In this document: one piece after another, positions 37,679 through 47,064 of the stretch
How the letters are laid out: every line of letters begins with the position of its first letter
How positions within the stretch are numbered: position 1 is the first letter of the stretch
Assembly (NCBI GenBank): GCA_036488725.1
Contig: DASXHD010000051.1
Span: 62,001-126,000 of the forward strand
Length of the DNA stretch: 64,000 nt
DNA from: DASXHD01 sp036488725
GTDB lineage: Bacteria > Myxococcota_A > Polyangia > Polyangiales > Polyangiaceae
Direction: 5' to 3'
Notes under the pieces: generated by a model
The model's database searches: none
What the model was told of the DNA's origin: nothing
What the model saw: the letters and a program-made list of their open reading frames with translations, nothing else
Program-made: the position numbers and the translations under genes

Positions 37679-40353
37679 GTCTGCTGCCAGAAAACTCGAG
37701 CGCTCTTTTCGTCGTTCGAGACGAAGACGTAAACGCATCCCGCGAGGCCCCAGCGCGACGCGTCGGGGACGCCGTCGAGATCGAGCTGCGCGAAGAACGT
37801 GTACTCTGCAAATAACTCTCGAGCTTGCACGAAAAGCGGGGCGCCGCCGCGTTTGCTCGCGGTCGGCGTTTGGACTTTTGCCTTTCGCTGGAACGCGTCG
37901 AAGGCTGCGGTCATCGCCGGATCGTCGGCGGCGAGCGCACGGACCCGGGCCTCGTCGATCTCGGGCTTCGCCCGCGCGAGGACGAGCGAGCGAGGAGGCA
38001 GCGTCGGCGCGCCGGCGGGCGCCGCGGGCTTGGCGCGCCACTCGGTCGCGCGGAGGAGAATGGCGACGTTGTTCGACGCGTCCTCGGTCCCCGTGCCGTC
38101 GGTGACGACGAAGATCGCGACGCCCGCGTGCTTGCGCAAGATGCCGCGCGCGTCGATTTGCGCGAGGAAGCCGAGCGGCGCCGTTCCGCGCTTGGGCCAT
38201 CGCTTCGCGAGCGGCGCGGGCGGCGATCCGAAGAGGTGCGACGTCGCCGCCTTCGTCGTCTTGAGCGTTTTTCCGATCGTGATCGCGCGGCTCGGGCGCG
38301 TACCGAGCGCGGCGAGCGCGGACAGCGAGAGCTCGCTCGCCTCGACGAATCCCGCTCTGCGCTTGGCGGCGATGGCCTTCGGATCATCTCCCGACCAGTG
38401 CACGAGTTTTTTCGGATGATGGAGGTGGACAGCGCGAACGACTGACGCCGGAGCGAAGACCGCACGCGGACCGAGCGCGGCTGCGGCGTCGAAGGCAGGA
38501 CCGAGATCGAGCGCGTAGCGCCGCGCGCGCTCGGCGGGATCTTGCGCGTGGAGCAAACGCGCTGCCGGATCGAACGCGAGCGAGCCGGCGAGCGCGACGT
38601 ACGCAGCCTCGTCGTGCTGACGCTTCGGCGCGAGCTCGGTCGGAAGCTCGAGGCGCGCGATCTCGACGCAGCGTTCGGCGTCGAGCCGAGCGATCGCGCC
38701 GCTCGCGAGGTTCACGAGGAGCGTCTCGCCGGTCGCTGGATCGCAAACCGGAAATCGCTCCCACGCGCGCGCGCCGCCGAAGGCCGCGTAGCCGTGCGCC
38801 GCGAACGGGTGCCAAACGTCGCCGTCGAGCGCCGCGATTTCGCGATGGCCGAGCCGAAGGACGCGCGCCCCGTCCCAGGCGAGGACGACGTCGACCGGCT
38901 CGTCCGCTTTCGGCGCGCCCTCGCTCGCAGACGACTTGGCGGCGCGCCACGTGTCGCCGACAAAGAAGAGCGTCTCGCTCGTGGGGCGCCCTTTGACCAA
39001 GCCGCCGGACACGACGACGCGCCCGCCGTCCCACGCCGCGGAAAAATCGTGCCGCTCGCCGAACGCGCGATGCGCGCCACGCGCGCGCGTCCACGTTGCG
39101 CTTGCGTCGGCGAGCGCAAAGACCGATCCGCGGCTGCCAATCGCGAGCGCCCTTCCGTTCGCGGCGACCACCGCCTCGACGGTCTCGCGTAGAGCGATCG
39201 CAGCGCCGTCGTTTTTCGAAACGACCTTTTCGAAGCCGCGCTCGGTCCAGCGAATCGTCTCGAGGCGGCGACCCACGGCGGTCCACGCGCCGCCGGTCCA
39301 CACGTGGTGCGCGCGTTCGATCTCGGCGAGCTCGCTCGGCATCGACTTCGAGCCGAGCCGCGTCCACGCGCCGTTCTTCTCGACGTAGAAAACCGGCTGC
39401 TGCTCGCGGCCGCCGGGATCGCCTTCGTGATAACCAGGGCCGACGATGAGGCCGCCGGCGTTTGCGTCGAAAGTCATGCGCGCGTTCTTCATGCGCGGCG
39501 GCGGCTCGCCGGTTTCGGACGGGAGCGCGTTCCACCGCGCGCCGTCGAACGCGAACGCGCCGCGACTTCCGGCGACGAGCACGACGCCGTGTCGCGGGTG
39601 CGCGCCGATCAGCGCGGCCGGATCGGAGAGACCGATGGTGAGCTCGCGCGTCGGCAATCCGTCGTCGCTGATGCGCGTGAGCGTTTTGCCGTCCCAAACG
39701 AAGAACGCGTACGCTCGTTCGGGCGCGCGCGTGAAGACCCAAAAGACCGCGCGCCGTCGCACCGGATCGAACGTCGCGCCCGCGCCGTCTTCGTCCCACG
39801 CCGCGGGAAAGGACGGGTCGTGCGACGCGCGCTTTCGCCAAACCGCGTCGGCGTCGAGCTCCCAGACGCCGCGCCGCGTGACGCACACGGTGACCGCGCG
39901 CACGGGATCGGGCGCGAAGAGACCATGATAATCGAACGTGCCCACGCGCACGCCCTCGGGCGGCTCCGCGACTGGGGAATCACCGCGGGTGACGATGGGT
40001 GACAAGCCGTTCCGAACGTCGAAGAGCAGGCTCGTCGCGACGACGCGCTTCTCCTTGAAGTCGCGTGCGAAGCTCCACGCGGCCACGCCCGCGCGCGCCT
40101 CGTCGTAAAAGCCGAAGAGCTTCTGCGCCGTCGCGAAGACCGTCTTGCCTTCGGCCACTTTCGTCCATTCCGCACCGTCGAAGAGGTACGCGTCGCCGAA
40201 CGCGGCGCCGTGGTCGTGCGCGGCGAGATAGACCGTGCGACGGCGGCCTTCGTCGTAGGCGAGCACGTATTCTTGCAGCCGCATCCCGGGAGGCGGAACG
40301 AAGATCGCGTCCGGTGGCCGAGGGCCAAACGGCGCGAAAGCGAGCGTCAGCAT
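37675..40353 (-). CDS. Large propeller-like protein with C-terminal DUF1963 domain
   Basis: The 892-residue protein has no signal peptide (starts MLTLAFAPFGPRPPDAIFVPPPG). Residues 1-600 repeat short beta motifs with Trp/Gly turns (KNGAWTRLGSK, TWTRARGAHRAFGERHDFSAAWDGGRVVVSGG, GDTWRAAK), like a kelch/beta-propeller. The last 230 residues match the DUF1963/YwqG pattern: PLAKRWPKRGTAPLGFLAQID, GVAIFVVTDG, and a WGLAGCVYVFVSNDE end. DUF1963 is of unknown function and occurs in contexts of toxin immunity and nucleic-acid-linked proteins. The ATG at 40353 is chosen because the frame stays open upstream only as antisense of another gene. Confidence 0.
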   Translation of the reverse strand: MLTLAFAPFGPRPPDAIFVPPPGMRLQEYVLAYDEGRRRTVYLAAHDHGAAFGDAYLFDGAEWTKVAEGKTVFATAQKLFGFYDEARAGVAAWSFARDFKEKRVVATSLLFDVRNGLSPIVTRGDSPVAEPPEGVRVGTFDYHGLFAPDPVRAVTVCVTRRGVWELDADAVWRKRASHDPSFPAAWDEDGAGATFDPVRRRAVFWVFTRAPERAYAFFVWDGKTLTRISDDGLPTRELTIGLSDPAALIGAHPRHGVVLVAGSRGAFAFDGARWNALPSETGEPPPRMKNARMTFDANAGGLIVGPGYHEGDPGGREQQPVFYVEKNGAWTRLGSKSMPSELAEIERAHHVWTGGAWTAVGRRLETIRWTERGFEKVVSKNDGAAIALRETVEAVVAANGRALAIGSRGSVFALADASATWTRARGAHRAFGERHDFSAAWDGGRVVVSGGLVKGRPTSETLFFVGDTWRAAKSSASEGAPKADEPVDVVLAWDGARVLRLGHREIAALDGDVWHPFAAHGYAAFGGARAWERFPVCDPATGETLLVNLASGAIARLDAERCVEIARLELPTELAPKRQHDEAAYVALAGSLAFDPAARLLHAQDPAERARRYALDLGPAFDAAAALGPRAVFAPASVVRAVHLHHPKKLVHWSGDDPKAIAAKRRAGFVEASELSLSALAALGTRPSRAITIGKTLKTTKAATSHLFGSPPAPLAKRWPKRGTAPLGFLAQIDARGILRKHAGVAIFVVTDGTGTEDASNNVAILLRATEWRAKPAAPAGAPTLPPRSLVLARAKPEIDEARVRALAADDPAMTAAFDAFQRKAKVQTPTASKRGGAPLFVQARELFAEYTFFAQLDLDGVPDASRWGLAGCVYVFVSNDEKSARVFWQQT

Positions 40354-40370
40354 CCGGGACGCTGACGCTA

Positions 40371-41861
40371 TCAGCCGGCCGCGAGCTTTTCCAAAAGTGT
40401 GAGGTGGAACGTCCGCACGATGCGCCCGCCGCGCACGACCGAGACGCGCTCGGTGCGCGCGAGATGGAACGCGGAGAGCGAAGCCGGGGGCGGCCGACCG
40501 TCGGTCGAGACGAAGACGATCACGTCGGCGCGCTTCCACGTCGTGGCCGGAGGCGCCCAGTCGTCGAAGTCGCTCGGCACGTCGGTTGCGCAGCCGACCT
40601 TCGCGCTCGGCGAGCCCGCTTGGAGCTGCGCGCACGTCATCCAAGTCGCGCCGACGACCCAGCCGTCGAGCCTCACGCCGGCGGCGGCGTCGGCGTCTTG
40701 GAGCATTTCGCCGACGGCGCGCGTCGCATCGGGCCACCCGTAGAGCTCGTTGGTGATGTCGACTTTCGCGTCGTAGCTCGCGGGCGCATATCGCAGGAGA
40801 GAAGGCGAGAGGACCCACGCGTGGACGGCGACGACGAACGCGAGACCGACGCCGACGGCGGGCGCGACGAGCTTTCGTCGATACGGCTCCGCGTGGGTCG
40901 CGGCGAAGAGCGGAAGCGCGAGCAGCGGCGGCGCGAGCCAGTGCGGCTCGGCGACGCGGCTCCAGAGGCAGAGGATCGCCAGCGGAACGATCGGCAGCGC
41001 GAACGTCCAGAAGAGGAGCCCGGCTTCGCGGCGCGCGCGCACGAGCCGCCACGCGACGATCGCTGCGACGACCGCAATGACCGGCGAAAGATAGAGGAGC
41101 TGTCCGCCGAAGAGCGCGCCCACGTTGCGGAACGAAAAACCGGCCGCGTGCTGCGTGTCGACGAGCCTGTGATGAAGCATCGGCCAGCCGCGCCGCGATT
41201 CGAAGAGCGCGATGCGCGCGACGGGCACGAGCCCCGCCGCGATGCCGAGCCACGGCCACGGCGCGCGCCGATGCTTGGCGTCCAGCCACACGACGATCCC
41301 CATCGCGGGAAAGAGCAGCACGCCGGTGATCTTCGCGGTGGCCGCCGCGCCCGCGATCACGCCGGTCGCGAGAAAGAGCGCCGCCGAGCGTCCGCCCTTC
41401 GGCTCCGCTTCGAGCGCCGCCGAGCAAAGCCCGATGAACGCGAGCCACAAGAACGAGAGCAAGAGGTCCGGCGTCATCGCGTAGAGGCCGACGCCGATCT
41501 CCGGGGTCGCCGCGACGACGAGCCCCGCGATCGCTGCCGGTCGCATCGGCGCGCCGAGCTGCCGCGCGACGACGACGACGAGCCAGGGAAACGCGGACGC
41601 GAGCGCCGCCGTCGCGACGTGCGCCGCGGCGGGCGAGGGGATCGTCCCGGCGCCGAGCGACGACGCGAGCACGCCGACGAGCCCGGGATGGTCCAAATAC
41701 GCGGGCTGCGGAAACTTCGCGTACGTCGCGTAGAGCGCCTCGCTGTCGCCGAACCCGATCACGCGCGCCGCGTAGAGCCGCACGAGAAAAAGCGCCAGCG
41801 TCAGCACGAGGAGCAGAAAGACGATCGGTTCGAGCGGCTTTTGGGACTCTTTCACAGCCAT
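40371..41861 (-). CDS. Glycosyltransferase family 39-like membrane protein
   Basis: The 496-residue polytopic protein has about eleven transmembrane helices and an early GDSEALYATYAKFPQPAYLDHPG loop with the acidic pair expected in PMT/ArnT-type lipid-linked sugar transferases. The C-terminal 100 residues are soluble. It probably adds a sugar or aminosugar from a polyprenyl phosphate to lipid A or a glycan. The gene is directly after lpxB (10-bp overlap with its stop), which supports an envelope/lipopolysaccharide role. Confidence 0.
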   Translation of the reverse strand: MAVKESQKPLEPIVFLLLVLTLALFLVRLYAARVIGFGDSEALYATYAKFPQPAYLDHPGLVGVLASSLGAGTIPSPAAAHVATAALASAFPWLVVVVARQLGAPMRPAAIAGLVVAATPEIGVGLYAMTPDLLLSFLWLAFIGLCSAALEAEPKGGRSAALFLATGVIAGAAATAKITGVLLFPAMGIVVWLDAKHRRAPWPWLGIAAGLVPVARIALFESRRGWPMLHHRLVDTQHAAGFSFRNVGALFGGQLLYLSPVIAVVAAIVAWRLVRARREAGLLFWTFALPIVPLAILCLWSRVAEPHWLAPPLLALPLFAATHAEPYRRKLVAPAVGVGLAFVVAVHAWVLSPSLLRYAPASYDAKVDITNELYGWPDATRAVGEMLQDADAAAGVRLDGWVVGATWMTCAQLQAGSPSAKVGCATDVPSDFDDWAPPATTWKRADVIVFVSTDGRPPPASLSAFHLARTERVSVVRGGRIVRTFHLTLLEKLAAG

Positions 41862-42931
41862 CGCTGGACCATTTCGGCGACCGCGCGCGAGGGCGCGTGG
41901 CCGTGACCTAGCACGCGCTGGACCTCATTGCAGTCGGCGAGCGCGCGCGGACGCTCGGAGGCGAGGCGCGCGAGCGCGTCGCGCATGAAGCTCGCGCGTG
42001 CGTCTTCTTGCAGGAGCTCGGGAAACGCGCGGCGACCGAGCACGACGTTGGGCAGCGCGACGTACGGCGTGCGAAGCGCCCGGCGCGCGACGAAGGCCGC
42101 GAGCGGATCGACGCGATACGCGACGACCGGCGGCACGCCCGCGATCGCGCACTCGAGCGACGCGGTGCCCGACGCGCAGATCGCGTTCTCGAACGCCGCG
42201 AGAACGCGCGGAGCTCCAGCCCTCGCGTCGACGTCGACGATCGACACGCCGCGAGCTTCCGCGCGAGCCCAGGCGCGCGTCTCGGAGTCGAGCGCCGTCG
42301 TGAGCAAGACGCGCGCGTCGCGACCTGCCGCAGCTTCGAGCATCGCGGGCAAGAGACGCCGCACCTCGCTCGGCCGGCTCCCGGGCAAGAGCGCGAGCGC
42401 ACCGTCGCCACAACCGATCTCGGCACGCGCACGATCGCGATCGAGATGTTCGACTTCCATCGCGGGGTGCCCCACGTAGGTCGCGTCGGCGCCGTGCGCG
42501 CGCCACAGCGCCTCCTCGAACGGCAAGACGACCGCCATCGCGTCGACGCCGCGCGCGATCGGCCGCCCGCGACCCGGGCGCCAAGCCCAAATCTGCGGCG
42601 CCGCGTACCACACGACCCGAACGCCGCGACGCCGCAAAAACCCGAGCAAACGCGCGTTGAACTCCGTGTAATTTACAAGTAACGCGACGGCCGGCCGCCG
42701 GCGGTCCACGGCGCGCCGCACCGCGCGCATCGCGACGGCGACCGACGCCGCGCGCGCCGCGACGTCGAGCACGCCGAGCGCAGCCGAGCGCACGCTCGCC
42801 GACGCTTCGGCCCCCGCCGCCACGCTCGCCGGCCCGACGAGCCCGAAAGAAGTCGCACCCAGCCGCGCGACGACCTTCGCCGCCGCGCGATCGCCCGACG
42901 GCTCGCCGGCGACGACGAGGACCTCGCTCAC
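41852..42931 (-). CDS. lpxB: Lipid-A-disaccharide synthase
   Basis: LpxB joins UDP-2,3-diacylglucosamine to lipid X to make the lipid A disaccharide. The 359-residue protein begins VSEVLVVAGEPSGDRAA (start GTG 42931, overlapping the stop of the preceding gene, GTGA) and has APQIWAWRPGRG, YVGHPAME, LALLPGSRPSEVRRLLPAMLEA and SGTASLECAIAGVPPVVAYR, all in family order. lpxA, lpxC and lpxD are not beside it. The GTG start is preferred because the upstream ATG would extend through the matrixin gene. Confidence 0.
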   Translation of the reverse strand: MSEVLVVAGEPSGDRAAAKVVARLGATSFGLVGPASVAAGAEASASVRSAALGVLDVAARAASVAVAMRAVRRAVDRRRPAVALLVNYTEFNARLLGFLRRRGVRVVWYAAPQIWAWRPGRGRPIARGVDAMAVVLPFEEALWRAHGADATYVGHPAMEVEHLDRDRARAEIGCGDGALALLPGSRPSEVRRLLPAMLEAAAGRDARVLLTTALDSETRAWARAEARGVSIVDVDARAGAPRVLAAFENAICASGTASLECAIAGVPPVVAYRVDPLAAFVARRALRTPYVALPNVVLGRRAFPELLQEDARASFMRDALARLASERPRALADCNEVQRVLGHGHAPSRAVAEMVQRWL

Positions 42932-43833
42932 GTCCGTCGCTTCGATCGGCGCATCGCAGCGAAGAGCCCGATGGCCCCGAGCGCGAGACCCGCGAGCGCG
43001 CCGCGCGCCGGCCCGGGCGCCACGTCGCACATCGCGCCGCCGCCGCAGCTCCCCGAGTAGCCGTGACGCGGCGTCGGATCGCACGCGGTCTCGACGAGCG
43101 GCCCGGCGCCCGTCGTTCGCGTCTCGTCGGGCGGATAGATCGTGCAGATCCCTTGGATGTCGTCGGTCGAGAGGTTGCGAAGCGACGTCGTCCCTTGCGT
43201 GTAATGTGCAAACATCGTCGCGTGCTCGTCCGGCGAGTGCGCCATGCCCAGAAAATGGCCGGATTCGTGCGTCACGATGCTGAGAAAATCGTACCCGTCC
43301 TGCGGCACGTCGCCGTTCACGGTGAGCGTCACCTGCGACGTGTTGATCTCCATGTCGGCGTCGTAGAGCTCGCCGGTCTTCACGTTGTACGTGACCGTCG
43401 TCAAGCCGAGCGTGTTGTTCGAGTCGTTGTGCGGCCAGCCGTTGTCGTCGAACATGATCACGTTCGCGTTGCCGCCGCTCTGATTGTACTGAACCTTGTC
43501 GCACGCGACCGGCCCGAGAAAGCGCACGTCGATGCTCGCCTTGGACGACACGCCGCCGTCGGTCGGGCACGTCGCATTGGTCCACTGCGCGAACGCCGTC
43601 AGCATGCCGGTCTGCGCGTCGTCGAACGAGACTTGCTTGCTCGCGTCTTTTTGAATCGAGTAGCCGACGCACGCGCTCGCCCAATAGAGCGGCAGCCCAT
43701 CGGTCCAGCACGGGTCGTCCGGCGTCGGGTCGAACGACGGATCGATCGACACGGTCGTCGTGCGGCAGAAAGCGTTCGCCGCGCGCGGCACGGCGAGAAG
43801 CGCGAGCCCGATCAGGATTTCAGCGGCCCGCAT
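42928..43833 (-). CDS. Secreted matrixin-type metalloprotease with MYXO-CTERM-like tail
   Basis: The 301-residue exported protease has a signal peptide (MRAAEILIGLALLAVPRAANA), and the zinc motif HESGHFLGMAH at 189-199 with the Met-turn at Met207 (ATMFAH), typical of matrixins. The C-terminus CDVAPGPARGALAGLALG...RRSKRRT (Cys, hydrophobic helix, Arg cluster) matches MYXO-CTERM-like sorting signals that anchor proteins in the myxobacterial envelope. Many Cys and Asn residues precede the motif. It ends overlapping the lpxB start and begins overlapping the next upstream gene by 14 bp. Confidence 0.
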   Translation of the reverse strand: MRAAEILIGLALLAVPRAANAFCRTTTVSIDPSFDPTPDDPCWTDGLPLYWASACVGYSIQKDASKQVSFDDAQTGMLTAFAQWTNATCPTDGGVSSKASIDVRFLGPVACDKVQYNQSGGNANVIMFDDNGWPHNDSNNTLGLTTVTYNVKTGELYDADMEINTSQVTLTVNGDVPQDGYDFLSIVTHESGHFLGMAHSPDEHATMFAHYTQGTTSLRNLSTDDIQGICTIYPPDETRTTGAGPLVETACDPTPRHGYSGSCGGGAMCDVAPGPARGALAGLALGAIGLFAAMRRSKRRT

Positions 43834-44413
43834 GGGTCCGCCGCCACGCGCCGACGATTTCGGTCTCGGCGTCCGCGACCGATTTCCCGTCGAGCACGTC
43901 GGCCGCGGGCTTCGCGGCGGGCGCGTACGTCGTCGCCGCGCGAATGCTAGCGACTGTCGTGTCGCGCGGTCCGACGAGCGCGCCCGCGTGGAGATTCTTC
44001 TTCACGTGGAGGGCGCCGCCCGCGTCGCGCACGATCGGAAACTGTCCTTGCCCGCGCGCGGTGACGACGTACCCGCTCTCGTACGGGCTCAAAAAAAGAA
44101 GCGACTGCTGGCCGGCGCGCAACACCGCCTCGCCCTCGACTTGCTGCCCGATGTCGCCGACGACGCCGCCGAGCGTCTCGACCCAAACTTCAGTCGGCGC
44201 CGTTCCGGCGAGCACGCGATCGACGTGCACCTTCGTGTACGTGATGATTCGCCCGTTTTCCCAGACCGATTTCGATTCGATCGGCGTCTCGACGACCGCG
44301 ACCGACGACTCTTGAACGAGCGCGTCGAGCACCACGGTGAACGAGACCGACGCAGTCGCCGGCGCCGCGCACACGATGACGGAAAGAAAAAGAAGGCCGC
44401 GAAGCGCTCGCAC
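43820..44413 (-). CDS. Exported protein of unknown function
   Basis: This 197-residue protein has a signal sequence MRALRGLLFLSVIVCAAPATA and a compact beta-rich domain with ITYTKVHVDRVLAGTAPTEVWVETLGG and QSLLFLSPYESGYVVTARGQGQFPIV. The Cys at 15 lies inside the signal, so it is not a lipoprotein. It is translated just upstream of and overlapping the matrixin gene, in a cluster of secreted products. No family is recognised. Confidence 0.
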   Translation of the reverse strand: MRALRGLLFLSVIVCAAPATASVSFTVVLDALVQESSVAVVETPIESKSVWENGRIITYTKVHVDRVLAGTAPTEVWVETLGGVVGDIGQQVEGEAVLRAGQQSLLFLSPYESGYVVTARGQGQFPIVRDAGGALHVKKNLHAGALVGPRDTTVASIRAATTYAPAAKPAADVLDGKSVADAETEIVGAWRRTHAGR

Positions 44414-44425
44414 GCCTCGAGCATA

Positions 44426-45478
44426 TCACCAACGGACGAGCGCGCAGCCCCAGTGAATTCCGGCGCCGAGCGCGAGCATCATGTTGAGCTCGCCGCGCTT
44501 CAGCTTCCCGGCGCGCGTGAGCTCGTCGACCAAAATCGGAATCGTCCCGGCGCTCGTGTTGCCGTAGCGGTCGATGTTCATCGGCATCTTCTCTTCCGGA
44601 ACGCCGAGGTGCTCGCGGATGTACTCGTTGATGCGCTTGTTGGCCTGATGCGCGAGGAACCAGTCGATGCGCTCGATGGGCGTCTTCGTCTCCTCGAGGA
44701 GGGCGCGCGCCGTCTCTGGTAACTTGGTAACGGCGTACTTGAAGACCTCGCGCCCGTCCATGCGCGGGATGTAATCGCCGCGCTCGAGCATCTCGTGGTT
44801 CAAGTACGGCCGCGTGAGGAAGCCGCCGGCCTTGAGGAACAAGAGGCCGCCGCCGGCGCCGTCGGTGTGGAGCTTGGCTTTGACGAGACCCGCGTCGCGG
44901 TCGGTCGCGCGAAAGATCATCGCGCCCGCGCCGTCGCCGAAAAGTACGGCCAGCGCGCGGTGCGCGTCGCACGCGGTCTTCTCTTCTTCGCTCGCCTCGC
45001 GCGTGCAGCCCGGCTCGAGCAGGCTCCAGTCTTTCCACGGCATGAAGCCGGCGTGCGCCTCGGCGCCGACGAAGAGAATCGTCTTGGCGACGCCGCACTT
45101 GAAGAGCCCGTCGATCACTTGGAGGCCGAAGATCATCGCCGCGCACTGCTGACGAATGTCGAGCGCGGGCGTCCCGTCCATCCCGAGCTTGTGCGCGAGG
45201 AGCGCGCCGGGCCCCGGAAAAAGATGGTCCGGCGTCATCGTCGCGAAGACGACGTAATCGATGTCGTGCGGCGAAATGTGAGCCGATTCGATCGCGCGCT
45301 TGGCGGCTTCGAGCGCGAGATCGCTCGCGCCGACGCCCTCGGGCGCGTAGTGCCGCTGGCGAATGCCCGAGCGCTTCGCGATCCATTCGTCGGACGTGTG
45401 CATCACGCGCGCGAGATCGTCGTTCGTCACCGGCACGCCCGGCGCATAACTGCCGGTCCCGATCAGCTCGAATCCCAT
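44426..45478 (-). CDS. 3-oxoacyl-ACP synthase III (FabH-like)
   Basis: The 350-residue enzyme has the condensing triad Cys112 (IRQQCAAMIFG), His277 (AHQANKRI) and Asn307 (RYGNTSAGT), with the KAS III opening MGFELIGTGSYAPG. It starts fatty-acid or polyketide chains by condensing acyl-CoA with malonyl-ACP. Length is slightly above the usual 320. Because it is not next to other fab genes it may be a specialised starter enzyme rather than the housekeeping FabH. It leads the minus-strand run into the lpxB region. Confidence 0.
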   Translation of the reverse strand: MGFELIGTGSYAPGVPVTNDDLARVMHTSDEWIAKRSGIRQRHYAPEGVGASDLALEAAKRAIESAHISPHDIDYVVFATMTPDHLFPGPGALLAHKLGMDGTPALDIRQQCAAMIFGLQVIDGLFKCGVAKTILFVGAEAHAGFMPWKDWSLLEPGCTREASEEEKTACDAHRALAVLFGDGAGAMIFRATDRDAGLVKAKLHTDGAGGGLLFLKAGGFLTRPYLNHEMLERGDYIPRMDGREVFKYAVTKLPETARALLEETKTPIERIDWFLAHQANKRINEYIREHLGVPEEKMPMNIDRYGNTSAGTIPILVDELTRAGKLKRGELNMMLALGAGIHWGCALVRW

Positions 45479-45500
45479 GTCCGTGCGCTTTACTCGAAAT

Positions 45501-46145
45501 TCAGCATTGGCACGAGAAACTGTTGCCGCTCGCCTGGCACGACTTTCCGTGGAAATCGGTGAAGCAGCAGCTGACGCCCCAGCCGCAGCAGCTGACGCCG
45601 CAGGCCCCGCAGTTCGGTTCTTTCGAGAGATCGGCCTCGCAGCCGTCGCTCGGGTTCTGATTGCAGTCGCCCCAGTTCGTTTGGCAGCCGCTGCAGGTTC
45701 CGCCGGTGCACGTCATGTGGCTCGGGCAATCGGTGTCGGTGCAGCATTCGGCGCAGCTCGTCCCGCAGGCGATTTGACCTTGCGGGCACGCGCAGCCGGC
45801 GTCGCTCTTGTCGAACGACGTGTCGCACGCGAAATCGCAGTGCCCGTCGCTCGTGCATTTCGCGGTGCCGTTCGGCGGCGTGGGGCAGGGCGATCCGCAG
45901 CCTTGCGTGCAGCCTTGGTCGGGCGTGTTCGACTTGTCTTGCGTGCACGAGGTCCCGCACAGGTGGAAGCCACCGGCGCAGGTCGAGCAGCCGGCGCCGC
46001 TCGTGCCCGTCGGGCAACCGCCGCCGTCGCTCTTGGGTGCGGCGTCGCTCGCGCCGCCGTCGGGGGGCGCCTCGTCATCGCCCGCGCCGCCGGTCGCGCA
46101 GGCGACGCTGAGACTCACGAACGCCGCGACGATTACTCCGCGCAA
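45501..46145 (-). CDS. Cys-rich lipoprotein with tandem small repeats
   Basis: A 214-residue lipoprotein (MRGVIVAAFVSLSVAC, Cys16). Residues 40-214 contain over 30 cysteines in repeated motifs such as CSTCAGGFHLCGTSC, CPQGQIACGTSC, CTGGTCSGCQ and CGACGVSCC, reminiscent of EGF-like or disulfide-knot repeats. Function unknown; one of several such proteins in this window. It lies 22 bp upstream of the FabH-like gene on the same strand. Confidence 0.
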   Translation of the reverse strand: MRGVIVAAFVSLSVACATGGAGDDEAPPDGGASDAAPKSDGGGCPTGTSGAGCSTCAGGFHLCGTSCTQDKSNTPDQGCTQGCGSPCPTPPNGTAKCTSDGHCDFACDTSFDKSDAGCACPQGQIACGTSCAECCTDTDCPSHMTCTGGTCSGCQTNWGDCNQNPSDGCEADLSKEPNCGACGVSCCGWGVSCCFTDFHGKSCQASGNSFSCQC

Positions 46146-46173
46146 GGAAGGCCTCCCGACTGCATCGAGCTTA

Positions 46174-47064
46174 TCACCGGCGCGGCTTGAGGCCGAGGAC
46201 CAAGAGCGATTGGCTCGAACGCGTCATGTGAAGGGCGTCGCCGAGGCGGATGTCGAGGACGATGTGAACGCCGTCGAGATAGAGCTTCGCCTTTTGCATT
46301 TTGCAAAGGAGCTCGATCGAGCCGCCGTCCTCGACGACGCCGCGCAGCAAACGAAGCTTCTCGCCCCGCGGCACGTACGGCTCGCGCACGACGAACTGGA
46401 GGCGCTTGGACGTGAGCGGCAAGACGCTCCCGCCCGCGCTCCTTTGCGCCGCGGTCGAGCCCGCCGCCGGTCCCATCCAAACGCCGCTCGATTTTTGCTC
46501 CTCAGAGACGACGCCCGAGCTCGGATGCGTGACGCGGAGGATGTAACGCGACGTGCCGGCGGGGATCTCGTGACAGAAGAGCGCTTCGTTGAGCACGCGG
46601 TCGTGCACCAAACGACCGTTGCACTCTACACGCATTCGCGCGAGCTGAACGTGCGGCAAACGCCCTTCGAGCGCGCCGCGCAGCGCCTCGAGGACGCGGC
46701 CTTTCTGAGCGCCGCAGAAGAAACCGACCGAGTCGGCCGGCGCGCTGTTGATGCCGAGCACCGGCGTGCCCTCGCCGAGCCGGTGCGACGCGCCGAGCAG
46801 CGTGCCGTCACCGCCGATGGTGACGACGAGATCGCACGGCGGATCGGCGGGCAGCTCCGAGCGCGAACCTTCGACGAATTGCGCGCGGACGCCGAGCGTC
46901 TTCACCGCCTCGCGGATTTCGGCGACGGTCGCCTCGTGATCGTCGTGCGCGCGCCGCATGCGCGCGACGGTCACGTGCTTCTTCGCGACGAGACGCTTCA
47001 CGTGCGCCTCGTGGCCGTAGAGCCTGTGCGCGGTGCGCTTCACGACGACGCAGATGTGCTTCAC
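46174..47064 (-). CDS. nadK: NAD kinase
   Basis: This enzyme phosphorylates NAD to NADP. The GGDGTLL motif is at 84-90, followed by NSAPADSVGFF, LNEALF and GSTAAQRSAGGSVLPLTS, the ATP/NAD-kinase blocks. The 296-residue frame starts at GTG 47064, whose bases overlap the stop of the NUDIX gene (GTGA). It is longer than many NadKs by an N-terminal stretch. The pairing with a NUDIX hydrolase suggests control of nucleotide cofactors. Confidence 0.
   Translation of the reverse strand: MKHICVVVKRTAHRLYGHEAHVKRLVAKKHVTVARMRRAHDDHEATVAEIREAVKTLGVRAQFVEGSRSELPADPPCDLVVTIGGDGTLLGASHRLGEGTPVLGINSAPADSVGFFCGAQKGRVLEALRGALEGRLPHVQLARMRVECNGRLVHDRVLNEALFCHEIPAGTSRYILRVTHPSSGVVSEEQKSSGVWMGPAAGSTAAQRSAGGSVLPLTSKRLQFVVREPYVPRGEKLRLLRGVVEDGGSIELLCKMQKAKLYLDGVHIVLDIRLGDALHMTRSSQSLLVLGLKPRR

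Noticed and set aside
37675..41448. Very long open frame of over 1,200 codons continuing upstream of 40353 on the minus strand
   Set aside because: Beyond 40353 it is antisense-like, Arg/Ala-rich text out of frame with the glycosyltransferase gene; only the part from ATG 40353 looks like protein.
45507..45525. TGGCAC...TTGC resembling a sigma-54 promoter
   Set aside because: Spacing is 9 instead of 4-5 and it lies inside a coding gene.
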